In this document: one piece after another, positions 5,090 to 11,817 of the stretch | Layout of the letters: the number at the start of each line of letters is the position of its first letter | Numbering within the stretch: position 1 is the stretch's first letter | Origin: Pseudomonadota bacterium | Lineage (GTDB): Bacteria; Pseudomonadota; Gammaproteobacteria; Enterobacterales; Enterobacteriaceae | Direction: 5' to 3' | Assembly: GCA_023454395.1 (NCBI GenBank) | Contig: JAEYFY010000457.1 | Coordinates: forward strand, 1 to 12,935 | Length of the DNA stretch: 12,935 nucleotides | Translations under genes and position numbers: made by a program | The notes under the pieces: generated by a model | Databases searched by the model: none | What the model was told of the DNA's origin: nothing | Seen by the model: only the letters and a program-made list of their open reading frames with translations

Positions 5090-7117
5090 ATGTCTCAGTC
5101 ATCCCTATTGATTAAATTCAGTTTACTGGCAATTGCAGTTTCTTCTGCTTGTGCCTCTGCACAAGAAAAGACCCAAACTAATGAGAAGAAACAAACAGAA
5201 GTGCTTACAGTTTATGCGACAGGTAATGAGCGTGATAGCTTTACATTACCGATGATGTCAACGGTTATAAAAAATAACAATGCGTTGTCAGAAACCGCAG
5301 GAAGCGCTTCTGAATTACTTCGTCATGTACCGGGAATTTCAATTTCAGGTGCAGGTCGTACCAATGGCGAAACCATCAGTATGCGTGGATACAGTAAGAA
5401 TGGAATATTGACACTTGTAGATGGCGTTCGCCAAGGAACAGACACCGGTCATATCGACAGTATTTTTGTTGATCCTCTGCTTATAAAACAAGTTGAAGTG
5501 ATTCGTGGTCCTTCTGCTCTGTTATATGGTAGCGGCGCCCTTGGTGGTGTTATCGCTTACGATACGGTTGATGCAAGCGACTTGCTTTCAAATAATCAAC
5601 AAGGCGGTGTTCGCGTTACTGGTCTTGGTAATACCGCCCAGCATAGTCAAGGTTTGGGTGTTACGGCTTTTGGCCGACACGATAACCTTGATGGACTCGT
5701 CGCATTCTCAGCCCGTGATAAAGGTGATACCCGCTATGGTGGTGGTTATCGCGCTCAAAATGACGAAACCATTATTAATCTCCTTTCTAAAGGACGCTGG
5801 TTAATTGATGATAGCAACACATTAAGTGGACAATTCCGCTATTACCATAACAATACAAATCAACCTAAAAATCCTCAAGTTCCCTCAAATCCTACACTTG
5901 CTAATGTAGAAACTGATCGCACCACGACACAAAAAGATGTTCAGTTAACCTATCAATTTGATCCTTCAGATTCACAATGGATTAATTTGAAAACACAGGC
6001 TTATTACAGTGAAGTTGATATCAATGCCAAAACGGTACAAAAAGGATTTGAAGGTCGAGAGCAAAAAACCTATGGCGTAAAACTCGAAAACCGCTCACAG
6101 GTGGGTACGTACAGCTTTGCATCACATGGATTGACTTATGGTGGCGAGGTTTATAAACAAAAACAATCACCAAGCCAAAATGCAGAAAGCTTCCCACAAG
6201 CCGATATCCGTTTTATGTCCGGTTGGGTACAAGATGAAGTCACTTTACGTGATTTACCTGTCTCCCTAATTTTAGGAACACGTTTTGACAAATATAAGAG
6301 CCAAAACGATCGTTATGATGACATTACTGCGGATAAATGGTCATCAAAAGGGGCAATCAGTATCACACCAACTGACTGGTCAATGCTGTATACCTCTTAC
6401 TCACAAGCATTTAGAGCGCCAACTTTAGGTGAGATGTATAACGATGCAAAACATTTTGATGCACCTTTCCCTGGCGCGCCAACAAACTATTGGCGTCCAA
6501 ACCCTAATTTAAAGCCTGAAACCAATTCAACTACTGAATATGGGTTAGGTTTTCAATTCGACGACTTATTATCTAATAATGATAATCTGAAAATTAAAGC
6601 TGCCCATTTCAATACTCGCGCAAAAGATTATATTGATGCAGATGTTGCTATTTTTCAGGGATATACACAATCAACAAATATTCCAAGAGCAACTATTTGG
6701 GGATGGGATGTTTCTATGAGTTACCAATCGAAATTCTTCAATTGGGATTTAGCCTACAACCATACCAAAGGGAAAGATAATGCGACTAACGCCTCAATTA
6801 CCTCAATTGAGCCAGATACATTAACCAGTCGCTTTGATATTCCTGTACCGAGTACCGATTTTTCTGTGGGTTGGGTCGGTCAATTTACCAAAAAAACGGA
6901 CTTTACCAAGCATGACCGTTTTAATCGTCCAACCAATCGCCAACAATCAGGTTATGGCGTTAATGATTTTTACCTTCGTTATGAAGGTAATGCCTCATTA
7001 AAGGGGCTAACAACCTCATTTGTACTGGGTAACGCATTTGATAAAACGTATTACTCTTCTGCAGGTATTCCTCAAGAAGGCCGAAATGCAAAAGTACTTG
7101 TGAGTTATCAGTGGTAA
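5090..7117 (+). CDS. hmuR2: TonB-dependent outer-membrane heme receptor 2
   Basis: This 675-residue heme receptor resembles Yersinia HemR/HmuR more closely than its neighbour does. The signal peptide is cleaved probably after ASA at 22-24. The TonB box region EVLTVYATG (37-45) and the plug with IRGPSALLYGSGALGG are canonical. FRAP (441-444) and NPNL (471-474) boxes are present. Both ligand histidines known from HemR/ShuA are kept: H121 in GHIDSIFVDP of the plug and H455 in NDAKHF between FRAP and NPNL. The C-terminus SYQW fits outer-membrane assembly. The ribosome binding site GGAGA (5075-5079) is 10 nt before ATG. I recall that the second hmu receptor of P. mirabilis was reported as an iron-regulated heme receptor important in urinary tract infection; this is likely its equivalent. 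Confidence 0.95.
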   Translation: MSQSSLLIKFSLLAIAVSSACASAQEKTQTNEKKQTEVLTVYATGNERDSFTLPMMSTVIKNNNALSETAGSASELLRHVPGISISGAGRTNGETISMRGYSKNGILTLVDGVRQGTDTGHIDSIFVDPLLIKQVEVIRGPSALLYGSGALGGVIAYDTVDASDLLSNNQQGGVRVTGLGNTAQHSQGLGVTAFGRHDNLDGLVAFSARDKGDTRYGGGYRAQNDETIINLLSKGRWLIDDSNTLSGQFRYYHNNTNQPKNPQVPSNPTLANVETDRTTTQKDVQLTYQFDPSDSQWINLKTQAYYSEVDINAKTVQKGFEGREQKTYGVKLENRSQVGTYSFASHGLTYGGEVYKQKQSPSQNAESFPQADIRFMSGWVQDEVTLRDLPVSLILGTRFDKYKSQNDRYDDITADKWSSKGAISITPTDWSMLYTSYSQAFRAPTLGEMYNDAKHFDAPFPGAPTNYWRPNPNLKPETNSTTEYGLGFQFDDLLSNNDNLKIKAAHFNTRAKDYIDADVAIFQGYTQSTNIPRATIWGWDVSMSYQSKFFNWDLAYNHTKGKDNATNASITSIEPDTLTSRFDIPVPSTDFSVGWVGQFTKKTDFTKHDRFNRPTNRQQSGYGVNDFYLRYEGNASLKGLTTSFVLGNAFDKTYYSSAGIPQEGRNAKVLVSYQW

Positions 7118-7152
7118 TTAACAATAAAATCAACGATATAATAGGAGTTTCT

Positions 7153-8202
7153 GTGAATAAACCTCTTTATGAGAGCTACCTGCAAGCTAAAGCGGACAAA
7201 AAAGCATCGTTCGCGCGAGATCTCGCAACTTACTTAAATGTCAGTGAAGCCGAACTCACTCATGCCCGTGTAGGGCACGATGCAAAGCGTCTACGTAATG
7301 ATGTACAAGAATTATTAAAAGCATTAAGTAAAGTAGGTGAAGTCAAAGCAATTACTCGTAATGATATTGCAGTTCATGAACACCTTGGTGAATACACAAA
7401 TGCCCGTTTTAACGATCACGCAGGTTTAATCTTAAATCCGCGTGCTATGGATTTACGCTTCTTCTTCGCTTATTGGTCAAGTATTTTTGCACTTACCGAA
7501 GAAACAGCAAAAGGAACGCGTTATAGCATTCAATTCTTTGATATGCATGGTGATGCATTACATAAAGTCTATGCGACAGATAACACGAATATGGATGAAT
7601 GGAATGCACTTATTCAATCATTCTTATCAGAAGAAAATCCTGCTCTTGATATCACTCCTGTTGAACCATACTCAAACACGCCTGTTAGTAATGAATTAGC
7701 GGAACAACTTGAACAACAATGGCGTTCAATGACTGACGTTCACCAATTCTTCAAATTACTAAAAGAAAACAACTTAAGTCGTCAACAAGCATTCAAAGCG
7801 GTTCCTGATGATCTTGCTTATCAAGTTGATAACAACGCGCTGAAAACCTTATTAGAGCTAGCTAAAGAAGCGCAAAATGAGATCATGATATTTGTCGGTA
7901 GCCGTGGTTGTGTACAAATTTTCACAGGTCAAATTGATCGTCTAGTACCGCATCAATTTGAAAATAGCGAGCAAATTTGGATCAATGTTTTCAATCCTGC
8001 TTTTACACTTCATTTAATTGAAAGTGAAATTGCAGAAAGTTGGGTAACACGTAAACCAACTCAAGATGGTTTTGTTACCAGTCTTGAAGTCTTTGATAAC
8101 AAGGGACAGCAAATTGCTCAACTCTATGGACAACGCACTGAAGGTACTGCTGAGCAACTACAGTGGCGTGAACAAGTGAACACTCTCACTAAAATCGCCT
8201 AA
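7153..8202 (+). CDS. hmuS: Cytoplasmic heme-binding/degrading protein HmuS (HemS/ChuS family)
   Basis: HmuS/ChuS/HemS proteins accept heme imported by HmuTUV and store, traffic or degrade it, releasing iron. The product is 349 residues from GTG 7153, close to Yersinia HemS. It has the two tandem structural halves of the family (about 1-165 and 185-345), with repeated GLILNPR / QIFTG-type cores and matching DALHKVY and AQLYGQRTEG segments. H197 in TDVHQFF corresponds to the heme-ligating histidine of HemS (His196) and ChuS (His193). The start is GTG 7153 because AGGAG (7143-7147) lies 5 nt before it and MNKPLYESYLQAKAD aligns with the family N-terminus. A longer in-frame reading from 7111 overlaps hmuR2 and is unlikely. 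It lies 35 nt after hmuR2 and 15 nt before hmuT. Confidence 0.95.
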   Translation: MNKPLYESYLQAKADKKASFARDLATYLNVSEAELTHARVGHDAKRLRNDVQELLKALSKVGEVKAITRNDIAVHEHLGEYTNARFNDHAGLILNPRAMDLRFFFAYWSSIFALTEETAKGTRYSIQFFDMHGDALHKVYATDNTNMDEWNALIQSFLSEENPALDITPVEPYSNTPVSNELAEQLEQQWRSMTDVHQFFKLLKENNLSRQQAFKAVPDDLAYQVDNNALKTLLELAKEAQNEIMIFVGSRGCVQIFTGQIDRLVPHQFENSEQIWINVFNPAFTLHLIESEIAESWVTRKPTQDGFVTSLEVFDNKGQQIAQLYGQRTEGTAEQLQWREQVNTLTKIA

Positions 8203-8217
8203 TCGGAGAATGATTTA

Positions 8218-9033
8218 ATGAAAAAATGGCTTCTTTTGATCCTGTGTAGCGTCATATCGTCCATCACTTCGGCCAATGAGCGTATCGTTACTATTGGTGG
8301 CGATATTACAGAAATTGTTTTCGCATTAGGTGCAGGTGAGCAAGTTATTGCAAGAGACAGCACCAGTTTAGTTCCTGAACAAGTGAAAACACTTCCTGAT
8401 GTGGGTTATATGCGAATGCTAAACCCAGAAGGGATCTTATCTGTCAAACCAACATTGATCATTACCAGTGAACTCGCTCGCCCTTCTTTAGCATTACGTC
8501 GTATTAAAGAAGCTGGAGTTGCTGTTAAAACGATTACTGGTACACATTCATTAGAAGCCATTAATGAAAAAATAGACATCATCGCAACTGTTTTAAATAA
8601 AGAACAAGAAGGTCATCAACTAAAAGAGAAGCTCGCCCTCTCTATCAAGCAAATTTCAACCACTCCTATCGATAAAAAAGTCATTTATATCATGAGTCAT
8701 GGTGGTGTTGTTCCAATGGCAGCGGGTCAAAATACAGCTGCAGATACCATTATTTCACTGGTGGGTGGTAAAAATGCCATGCAAGGGTTTACAAGCTATC
8801 GTCCACTTTCTCAAGAAGGTGTGATTGCAAGCCAACCTGATATTTTACTAGTAACTAAAGAAGGTATTAAAGGCATTGGCGGAATTGAAAAACTATGGGA
8901 ATTACCCGGCATAAAATACACACCCGCGGGTAAAAACAAGCATTATGTTGTTGTTGATGACATGGGATTATTAGGCTTTACCCTTTCAACACCAGAAGTC
9001 ATGCATCAAATTCGTCAAGCATTGGAGCAATAA
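8218..9033 (+). CDS. hmuT: Periplasmic heme-binding protein of ABC importer
   Basis: HmuT captures heme in the periplasm and delivers it to HmuUV. The 271-residue protein has a signal peptide (MKKWLLLILCS..., likely cleavage after A19). It is a class III substrate-binding protein starting RIVTIGGDITEIVFALGAG. Tyr64 in GYMRML fits the heme-ligating tyrosine of ShuT/HmuT, and His160 in MSHGG is at a spacing compatible with the second ligand described for Yersinia HmuT (His167). Cys10 sits in the signal peptide, but the preceding residues do not form a proper lipobox, so a soluble periplasmic protein is more likely than a lipoprotein. The ribosome binding site GGAGA is 8 nt upstream. The stop overlaps the hmuU start by one base. 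Confidence 0.94.
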   Translation: MKKWLLLILCSVISSITSANERIVTIGGDITEIVFALGAGEQVIARDSTSLVPEQVKTLPDVGYMRMLNPEGILSVKPTLIITSELARPSLALRRIKEAGVAVKTITGTHSLEAINEKIDIIATVLNKEQEGHQLKEKLALSIKQISTTPIDKKVIYIMSHGGVVPMAAGQNTAADTIISLVGGKNAMQGFTSYRPLSQEGVIASQPDILLVTKEGIKGIGGIEKLWELPGIKYTPAGKNKHYVVVDDMGLLGFTLSTPEVMHQIRQALEQ

Positions 9034-10037
9034 TGTCTCGTTTTCGTTCACCGTGGATGAGTATTTTAGTTTTACTCTTTTTACTCACCACTGTTACATT
9101 AATTTCTGTGAATAGCGGTGCATTAGCCCTTTCGTTTTATACACTATGGAATAGTTCTTTTGATGATATGGAATGGCAAATTTGGCTTGATATCCGTCTC
9201 CCTCGGGTATTATTGGCTATTCTTGTTGGGGGCGCATTAGCAATATCAGGCGCAATAATGCAGGGATTATTTAGAAACTCATTAGCTGATCCTGGTTTAC
9301 TTGGTATTAGTAGCGGTGCGGCACTAATGGTTGCCATTGTAATTATTCTACCGTTCTCTTTTTCGCCAGCTTTTGCATTCTACAGCCATATTGTTGCTGC
9401 CTTTGTTGGCGGTTTAATTGTGGCAATGATTATCTTCTCATTGCATCAATTGAGTGATGGTAATTTAGCGCGGTTATTGCTTGCTGGTATTGCTATCAAT
9501 GCGCTATGCATGTCTTTTATTGGTGTATTAAGTTACATCAGTACCGACCAACAGCTACGTCAATTCTCACTTTGGATGATGGGTTCATTAAGCCAAATTG
9601 ACTGGAAAACTTTATCCATTGCAACCCTTGTGATCATTCCTGTCAGCATTTTGGCATGTTGGCAAAGCCATAAATTAAACCTATTACAACTTGGTGATGA
9701 AGAAGCGCATTACTTAGGGCTAAATGTAAGAAGAACCAAATTTATTCTGTTACTTCTTAGCGCCATTTTAATTGGCTGTGCTGTCGCACTGAGTGGTGTT
9801 ATTGGATTTATTGGGCTTGTCGTTCCACACCTTATTCGTATGCGTATTGGTAGTAACCATGTATGGCTATTACCTGCCACTATTTTAGGTGGTGCAACAC
9901 TATTACTCGCTGCTGACACATTATCACGAACACTAGTATCTCCAGCAGAAATCCCTGTGGGGCTGATTACAGGATTAATTGGTGGCCCTTATTTCCTTTG
10001 GCTGATCTTACGACAACCCGCAGGAAGAATGTCATGA
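9033..10037 (+). CDS. hmuU: Heme ABC transporter permease (FecCD/BtuC family)
   Basis: HmuU is the inner-membrane permease that works as a dimer with two HmuV ATPases. The 334-residue sequence is very hydrophobic, with about nine to ten predicted membrane helices by eye. Family signatures include DIRLPRVLLAILVGGALAIS, MQGLFRNSLADPGLLGISSG, and the C-terminal GLIGGPYFLWLILR. The cytoplasmic EEAHYLGLNVRRTK segment is the usual ATPase-coupling region. ATG 9033 overlaps the hmuT stop in TAATG, with GGAG 9024-9027 as ribosome binding site, so translation is probably coupled. The last four bases overlap hmuV. Confidence 0.96.
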   Translation: MSRFRSPWMSILVLLFLLTTVTLISVNSGALALSFYTLWNSSFDDMEWQIWLDIRLPRVLLAILVGGALAISGAIMQGLFRNSLADPGLLGISSGAALMVAIVIILPFSFSPAFAFYSHIVAAFVGGLIVAMIIFSLHQLSDGNLARLLLAGIAINALCMSFIGVLSYISTDQQLRQFSLWMMGSLSQIDWKTLSIATLVIIPVSILACWQSHKLNLLQLGDEEAHYLGLNVRRTKFILLLLSAILIGCAVALSGVIGFIGLVVPHLIRMRIGSNHVWLLPATILGGATLLLAADTLSRTLVSPAEIPVGLITGLIGGPYFLWLILRQPAGRMS

Positions 10038-10828
10038 TTGAAAAACAAAACACACCATTACTTTATGGAAATAATTTAACTTACCAAATTGGCAATAAGA
10101 CCATTATTGATGATGTGTCACTTTCACTGAATGCTGGGGAGTTAGTTGCCATTATTGGTCCTAATGGCGCAGGAAAATCATCGCTATTACGTTTACTAAC
10201 AGGCTATACAACACCTACACAAGGCCAATGTTATTTTAAGCAAAAAAAATATTCACAATGGAATAGCCAACAATTAGCGCAAAACCGTGCCGTTATGCGA
10301 CAAAATAGTCAGCTCTCATTTTCATTTTCAGTCGAAGAAGTCGTTGCTATGGGAAGAACACCTCATGGACAGCAACATAAAAAAATGGCCATTGAAACCG
10401 CACTACTCCAAACAGATTGTTTAAAATTTAAAGATAGAGACTATCGTCAATTATCGGGTGGAGAACAACAACGAGTACAACTTGCTCGAGTGCTAGCGCA
10501 ATTATGGCACCCTACACCACAAGAAGCCGTATTGTTCCTTGATGAACCAACTTCCGCACTTGATCTTTACCACCAGCAACACAGCTTACGTTTATTAAAA
10601 CAATTGGCAAAAACACAGAATCTTATGGTTTGTTGTGTTTTGCATGATCTTAATTTAGCGTCTCTTTATGCTGATAGAATTTTATTACTGCATCAAGGAA
10701 GGTTAGTTTGTGAAGGTACGCCACACAGCGTACTCACAACAGAAAATATACAAAAATGGTATGGTGCAGATGTGAGTGTTAATACTCATCCAGAACATTT
10801 ATATCCTCAAGTTTTTCTACGCCCTTAA
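10034..10828 (+). CDS. hmuV: Heme ABC transporter ATP-binding protein
   Basis: HmuV hydrolyses ATP to drive heme import through HmuU. Its 264 residues contain Walker A GPNGAGKS (42-49), Q-loop Gln90, signature LSGGE (140-144), Walker B VLFLDE (166-171), and the switch histidine at 204 in VLHDLNLA. The start is ATG 10034, which overlaps the hmuU stop as ATGA and has AGGAAGA (10022-10028) upstream. A longer reading from 9998 lies inside hmuU and is not supported. An A8 run occurs at 10242-10249. It is the last gene of the heme locus, and a hairpin terminator follows 28 nt later. Confidence 0.96.
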   Translation: MIEKQNTPLLYGNNLTYQIGNKTIIDDVSLSLNAGELVAIIGPNGAGKSSLLRLLTGYTTPTQGQCYFKQKKYSQWNSQQLAQNRAVMRQNSQLSFSFSVEEVVAMGRTPHGQQHKKMAIETALLQTDCLKFKDRDYRQLSGGEQQRVQLARVLAQLWHPTPQEAVLFLDEPTSALDLYHQQHSLRLLKQLAKTQNLMVCCVLHDLNLASLYADRILLLHQGRLVCEGTPHSVLTTENIQKWYGADVSVNTHPEHLYPQVFLRP

Positions 10829-10856
10829 AAAGAACACTACCTAAATTTTTATTACC

Positions 10857-10900
10857 AAGCCACCTTTTAGCGTTACTTTCTAAAGGGTGGCTTAGTTAAT
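10857..10900 (+). terminator. Terminator at the end of the heme locus
   Basis: A long stem pairs 10857-10870 with 10880-10893 (14 bp including one G-T pair; outer arm AAGCCACC with GGTGGCTT) around a 9 nt loop. The tail AGTTAATTTATTAT is only moderately T-rich, so termination may be incomplete. It begins 28 nt after the hmuV stop. Confidence 0.75.
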
Positions 10901-11215
10901 TTATTATCAATAAACTTATCAAGTGAAAATAAAATGGTGAAGGCAATACCACATCAATTGATTAGTAAATCTTATTTTAATTTTTCAATGGTTAGTCAAA
11001 TAAATTGACTTTTAAATACACCTTAATCAATGATTAGCTTGTGTTTCGCACAAAAAAGCATAACAGAACGACAAATAAAAGGTATAACAGTATTATTAAG
11101 TTGAAAAAATAAATCAATAAATTCAACAAACTAAAAGTCATACAAAATAACATTTTTAATCAGAAAGATTCAGCAAGTTGAACCTTACTTAAACTATATA
11201 AGCCTCACCTATCGT
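10894..11215. other. AT-rich non-coding stretch after hmuV
   Basis: About 320 nt of very AT-rich DNA with no convincing gene on either strand. It carries short palindromes (AGTCAA-ATAAA-TTGACT at 10994-11010; TAATCA-A-TGATTA at 11024-11036) that might bind a regulator. A leftward promoter reading into this stretch is possible from the Fur box at its right end (see findings). No tRNA, CRISPR or insertion-sequence signal is visible. Confidence 0.6.
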
Positions 11216-11223
11216 TGTGATAA
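11195..11223 (-). promoter_or_regulatory. Possible leftward promoter overlapping the Fur box
   Basis: On the minus strand, TTATCA (11223-11218) and TATATA (11200-11195) are separated by exactly 17 bp, predicting a start near 11188 directed into the non-coding stretch. The -35 lies in the Fur box. Each hexamer is only 4 of 6 from consensus, so this is tentative. Confidence 0.28.
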
Positions 11224-11224
11224 T
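11216..11224 (+). promoter_or_regulatory. Possible extended -10 promoter for the AraC-type regulator
   Basis: TGTGATAAT fits an extended -10 (TG-N-GATAAT, 5 of 6 in the hexamer). It lies inside the Fur box, as the hemP -10 does in its own box. It predicts a start near 11231 and a leader of about 125 nt. There is no good -35, which extended -10 promoters can do without. Confidence 0.4.
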
Positions 11225-11232
11225 GATTATCA
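11218..11232. promoter_or_regulatory. Perfect 7-1-7 Fur box upstream of the PqrA-like regulator
   Basis: TGATAAT-G-ATTATCA is an exact match to the 7-1-7 Fur core, and the wider 19 bp window from 11219 matches the classical Fur consensus at 15 positions. It lies 124 nt before the regulator's start codon and about 390 nt after hmuV. It is beyond the hmuV terminator, so it does not serve the heme operon. Confidence 0.8.
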
Positions 11233-11239
11233 ATCACGA

Positions 11240-11258
11240 AAAGCACTTTTTGCCTACC
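11240..11258 (+). promoter_or_regulatory. Possible marbox (MarA/SoxS/Rob-type site)
   Basis: The 19 bp starting AAAGCACTTTTTGCC matches 11 of the 14 defined positions of the degenerate marbox AYnGCACnnWnnRYYAAAY, including the GCAC core. A TATAAA at 11287-11292 could be a -10 served by it, with the box centred near -50. Such sites occur by chance in AT-rich DNA. Autoregulation is plausible because MarA and its relatives regulate their own genes. Confidence 0.25.
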
Positions 11259-11319
11259 TGTTATTTTCCCCATGCTTAAAATAGGTTATAAATAACATAC
11301 GTTACTATTCTATTTACTT

Positions 11320-11351
11320 GGGCACTGTGTCCCCACCATTTTTGTGGGAGG
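11320..11351 (+). promoter_or_regulatory. Leader hairpins overlapping the regulator's ribosome binding site
   Basis: CCCAC (11332-11336) pairs with GTGGG (11344-11348), covering half of the GGGAGG Shine-Dalgarno (11346-11351), which is 4 nt from ATG 11356. An alternative upstream stem, GGG(C)AC with GTCCC (11320-11325 with 11329-11333), would use the same C-rich strand and free the Shine-Dalgarno. The two folds are mutually exclusive. The stems are short. Confidence 0.4.
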
Positions 11352-11355
11352 TTTT

Positions 11356-11724
11356 ATGGCTGAAAATGTCGTTAATGATATTCTGAAATGGTTAGAAACC
11401 CAGTTACAACGTAACGAAGGTATAAAAATCGATACGATTGCAAATAAAAGTGGTTACTCTAAGTGGCACTTGCAACGCATTTTTAAAGACTTTAAAGGCT
11501 GCACATTAGGCGAATATGTTCGCAAACGTCGCTTATTAGAAGCAGCTAAATCATTACAAGAAAAAGATATGTCTATTTTAGATATCGCTTTAATGTATGG
11601 CTTTAGCTCTCAAGCAACATTTACACGCATCTTTAAAAAGCATTTCAATACTACACCCGCTAAATTTAGAGAAAATGGCAAAATGCCAGACACTCATTGC
11701 TTTATGTCATGTGAAAATCACTAA
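11356..11724 (+). CDS. pqrA: AraC/XylS-family regulator of the MarA/SoxS/PqrA type
   Basis: This 122-residue protein consists almost only of an AraC DNA-binding domain, like MarA (127) and SoxS (107). Helix-turn-helix 1 lies about 25-44 (DTIANKSGYSKWHLQRIFK) and helix-turn-helix 2 about 74-95 (ILDIALMYGFSSQATFTRIF), followed by the family motif TTPAKFR. MarA-type proteins bind as monomers and activate efflux, porin-control and stress genes. Proteus PqrA, remembered as 122 residues and conferring multidrug resistance when overexpressed, is the best guess for identity. ATG 11356 is chosen because GGGAGG lies 4 nt upstream; the GTG at 11344 is part of that site. The C-terminal tail contains HCFMSCENH, unusual in MarA or SoxS. 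A Fur box and leader hairpins precede the gene. There is no ligand-binding domain, so activity is probably set by protein level. Confidence 0.82.
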   Translation: MAENVVNDILKWLETQLQRNEGIKIDTIANKSGYSKWHLQRIFKDFKGCTLGEYVRKRRLLEAAKSLQEKDMSILDIALMYGFSSQATFTRIFKKHFNTTPAKFRENGKMPDTHCFMSCENH

Positions 11725-11752
11725 TCCAGTTCGCATCACGTTATTCTTCATG

Positions 11753-11781
11753 AAAAAACCAGCTTTTTTAGCTGGTTTTTA
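11753..11781. terminator. Bidirectional terminator between the regulator and lplA
   Basis: ACCAGCT (11758-11764) pairs with AGCTGGT (11770-11776), and flanking A and T runs extend the stem to about 11 bp. It is followed by T5 on the plus strand and by T6 on the minus strand. It serves the two convergent genes. Confidence 0.92.
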
Positions 11782-11817
11782 TGCTTATTGTTTATCGTTT
11801 TCTAACGTTGATAAAAA

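Noticed and set aside
7111..7152. Upstream start for hmuS overlapping hmuR2
   Set aside because: GTG 7153 has an AGGAG 5 nt upstream and aligns with the HemS N-terminus; the longer reading adds non-homologous residues.
8218..8277. HmuT as a lipoprotein because of Cys10
   Set aside because: The residues before the cysteine (Leu-Ile-Leu) lack the small residue required at -1 of a lipobox, and a standard signal peptidase I site follows at A19.
9998..10033. Upstream start for hmuV inside hmuU
   Set aside because: ATG 10034 has AGGAAGA upstream and an ATGA overlap typical of this operon; the added residues do not belong to the ATPase.
10933..11007. 24-codon open frame starting MVKAIPHQ in the gap after hmuV
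   Set aside because: Ribosome binding site poor, no recognisable family, and AT-rich DNA yields such frames by chance.
11024..11036. IHF site at the TAATCA-A-TGATTA palindrome
   Set aside because: The TTR half of the IHF consensus WATCAANNNNTTR is not matched.
11272..11295. Seven-codon leader peptide (MLKIGYK) before the regulator
   Set aside because: No ribosome binding site and no attenuator-like arrangement with a terminator.
11218..11343. RyhB-like sRNA on the plus strand after the Fur box
   Set aside because: The conserved RyhB core is absent and no terminator hairpin with T-run precedes the regulator's start codon.
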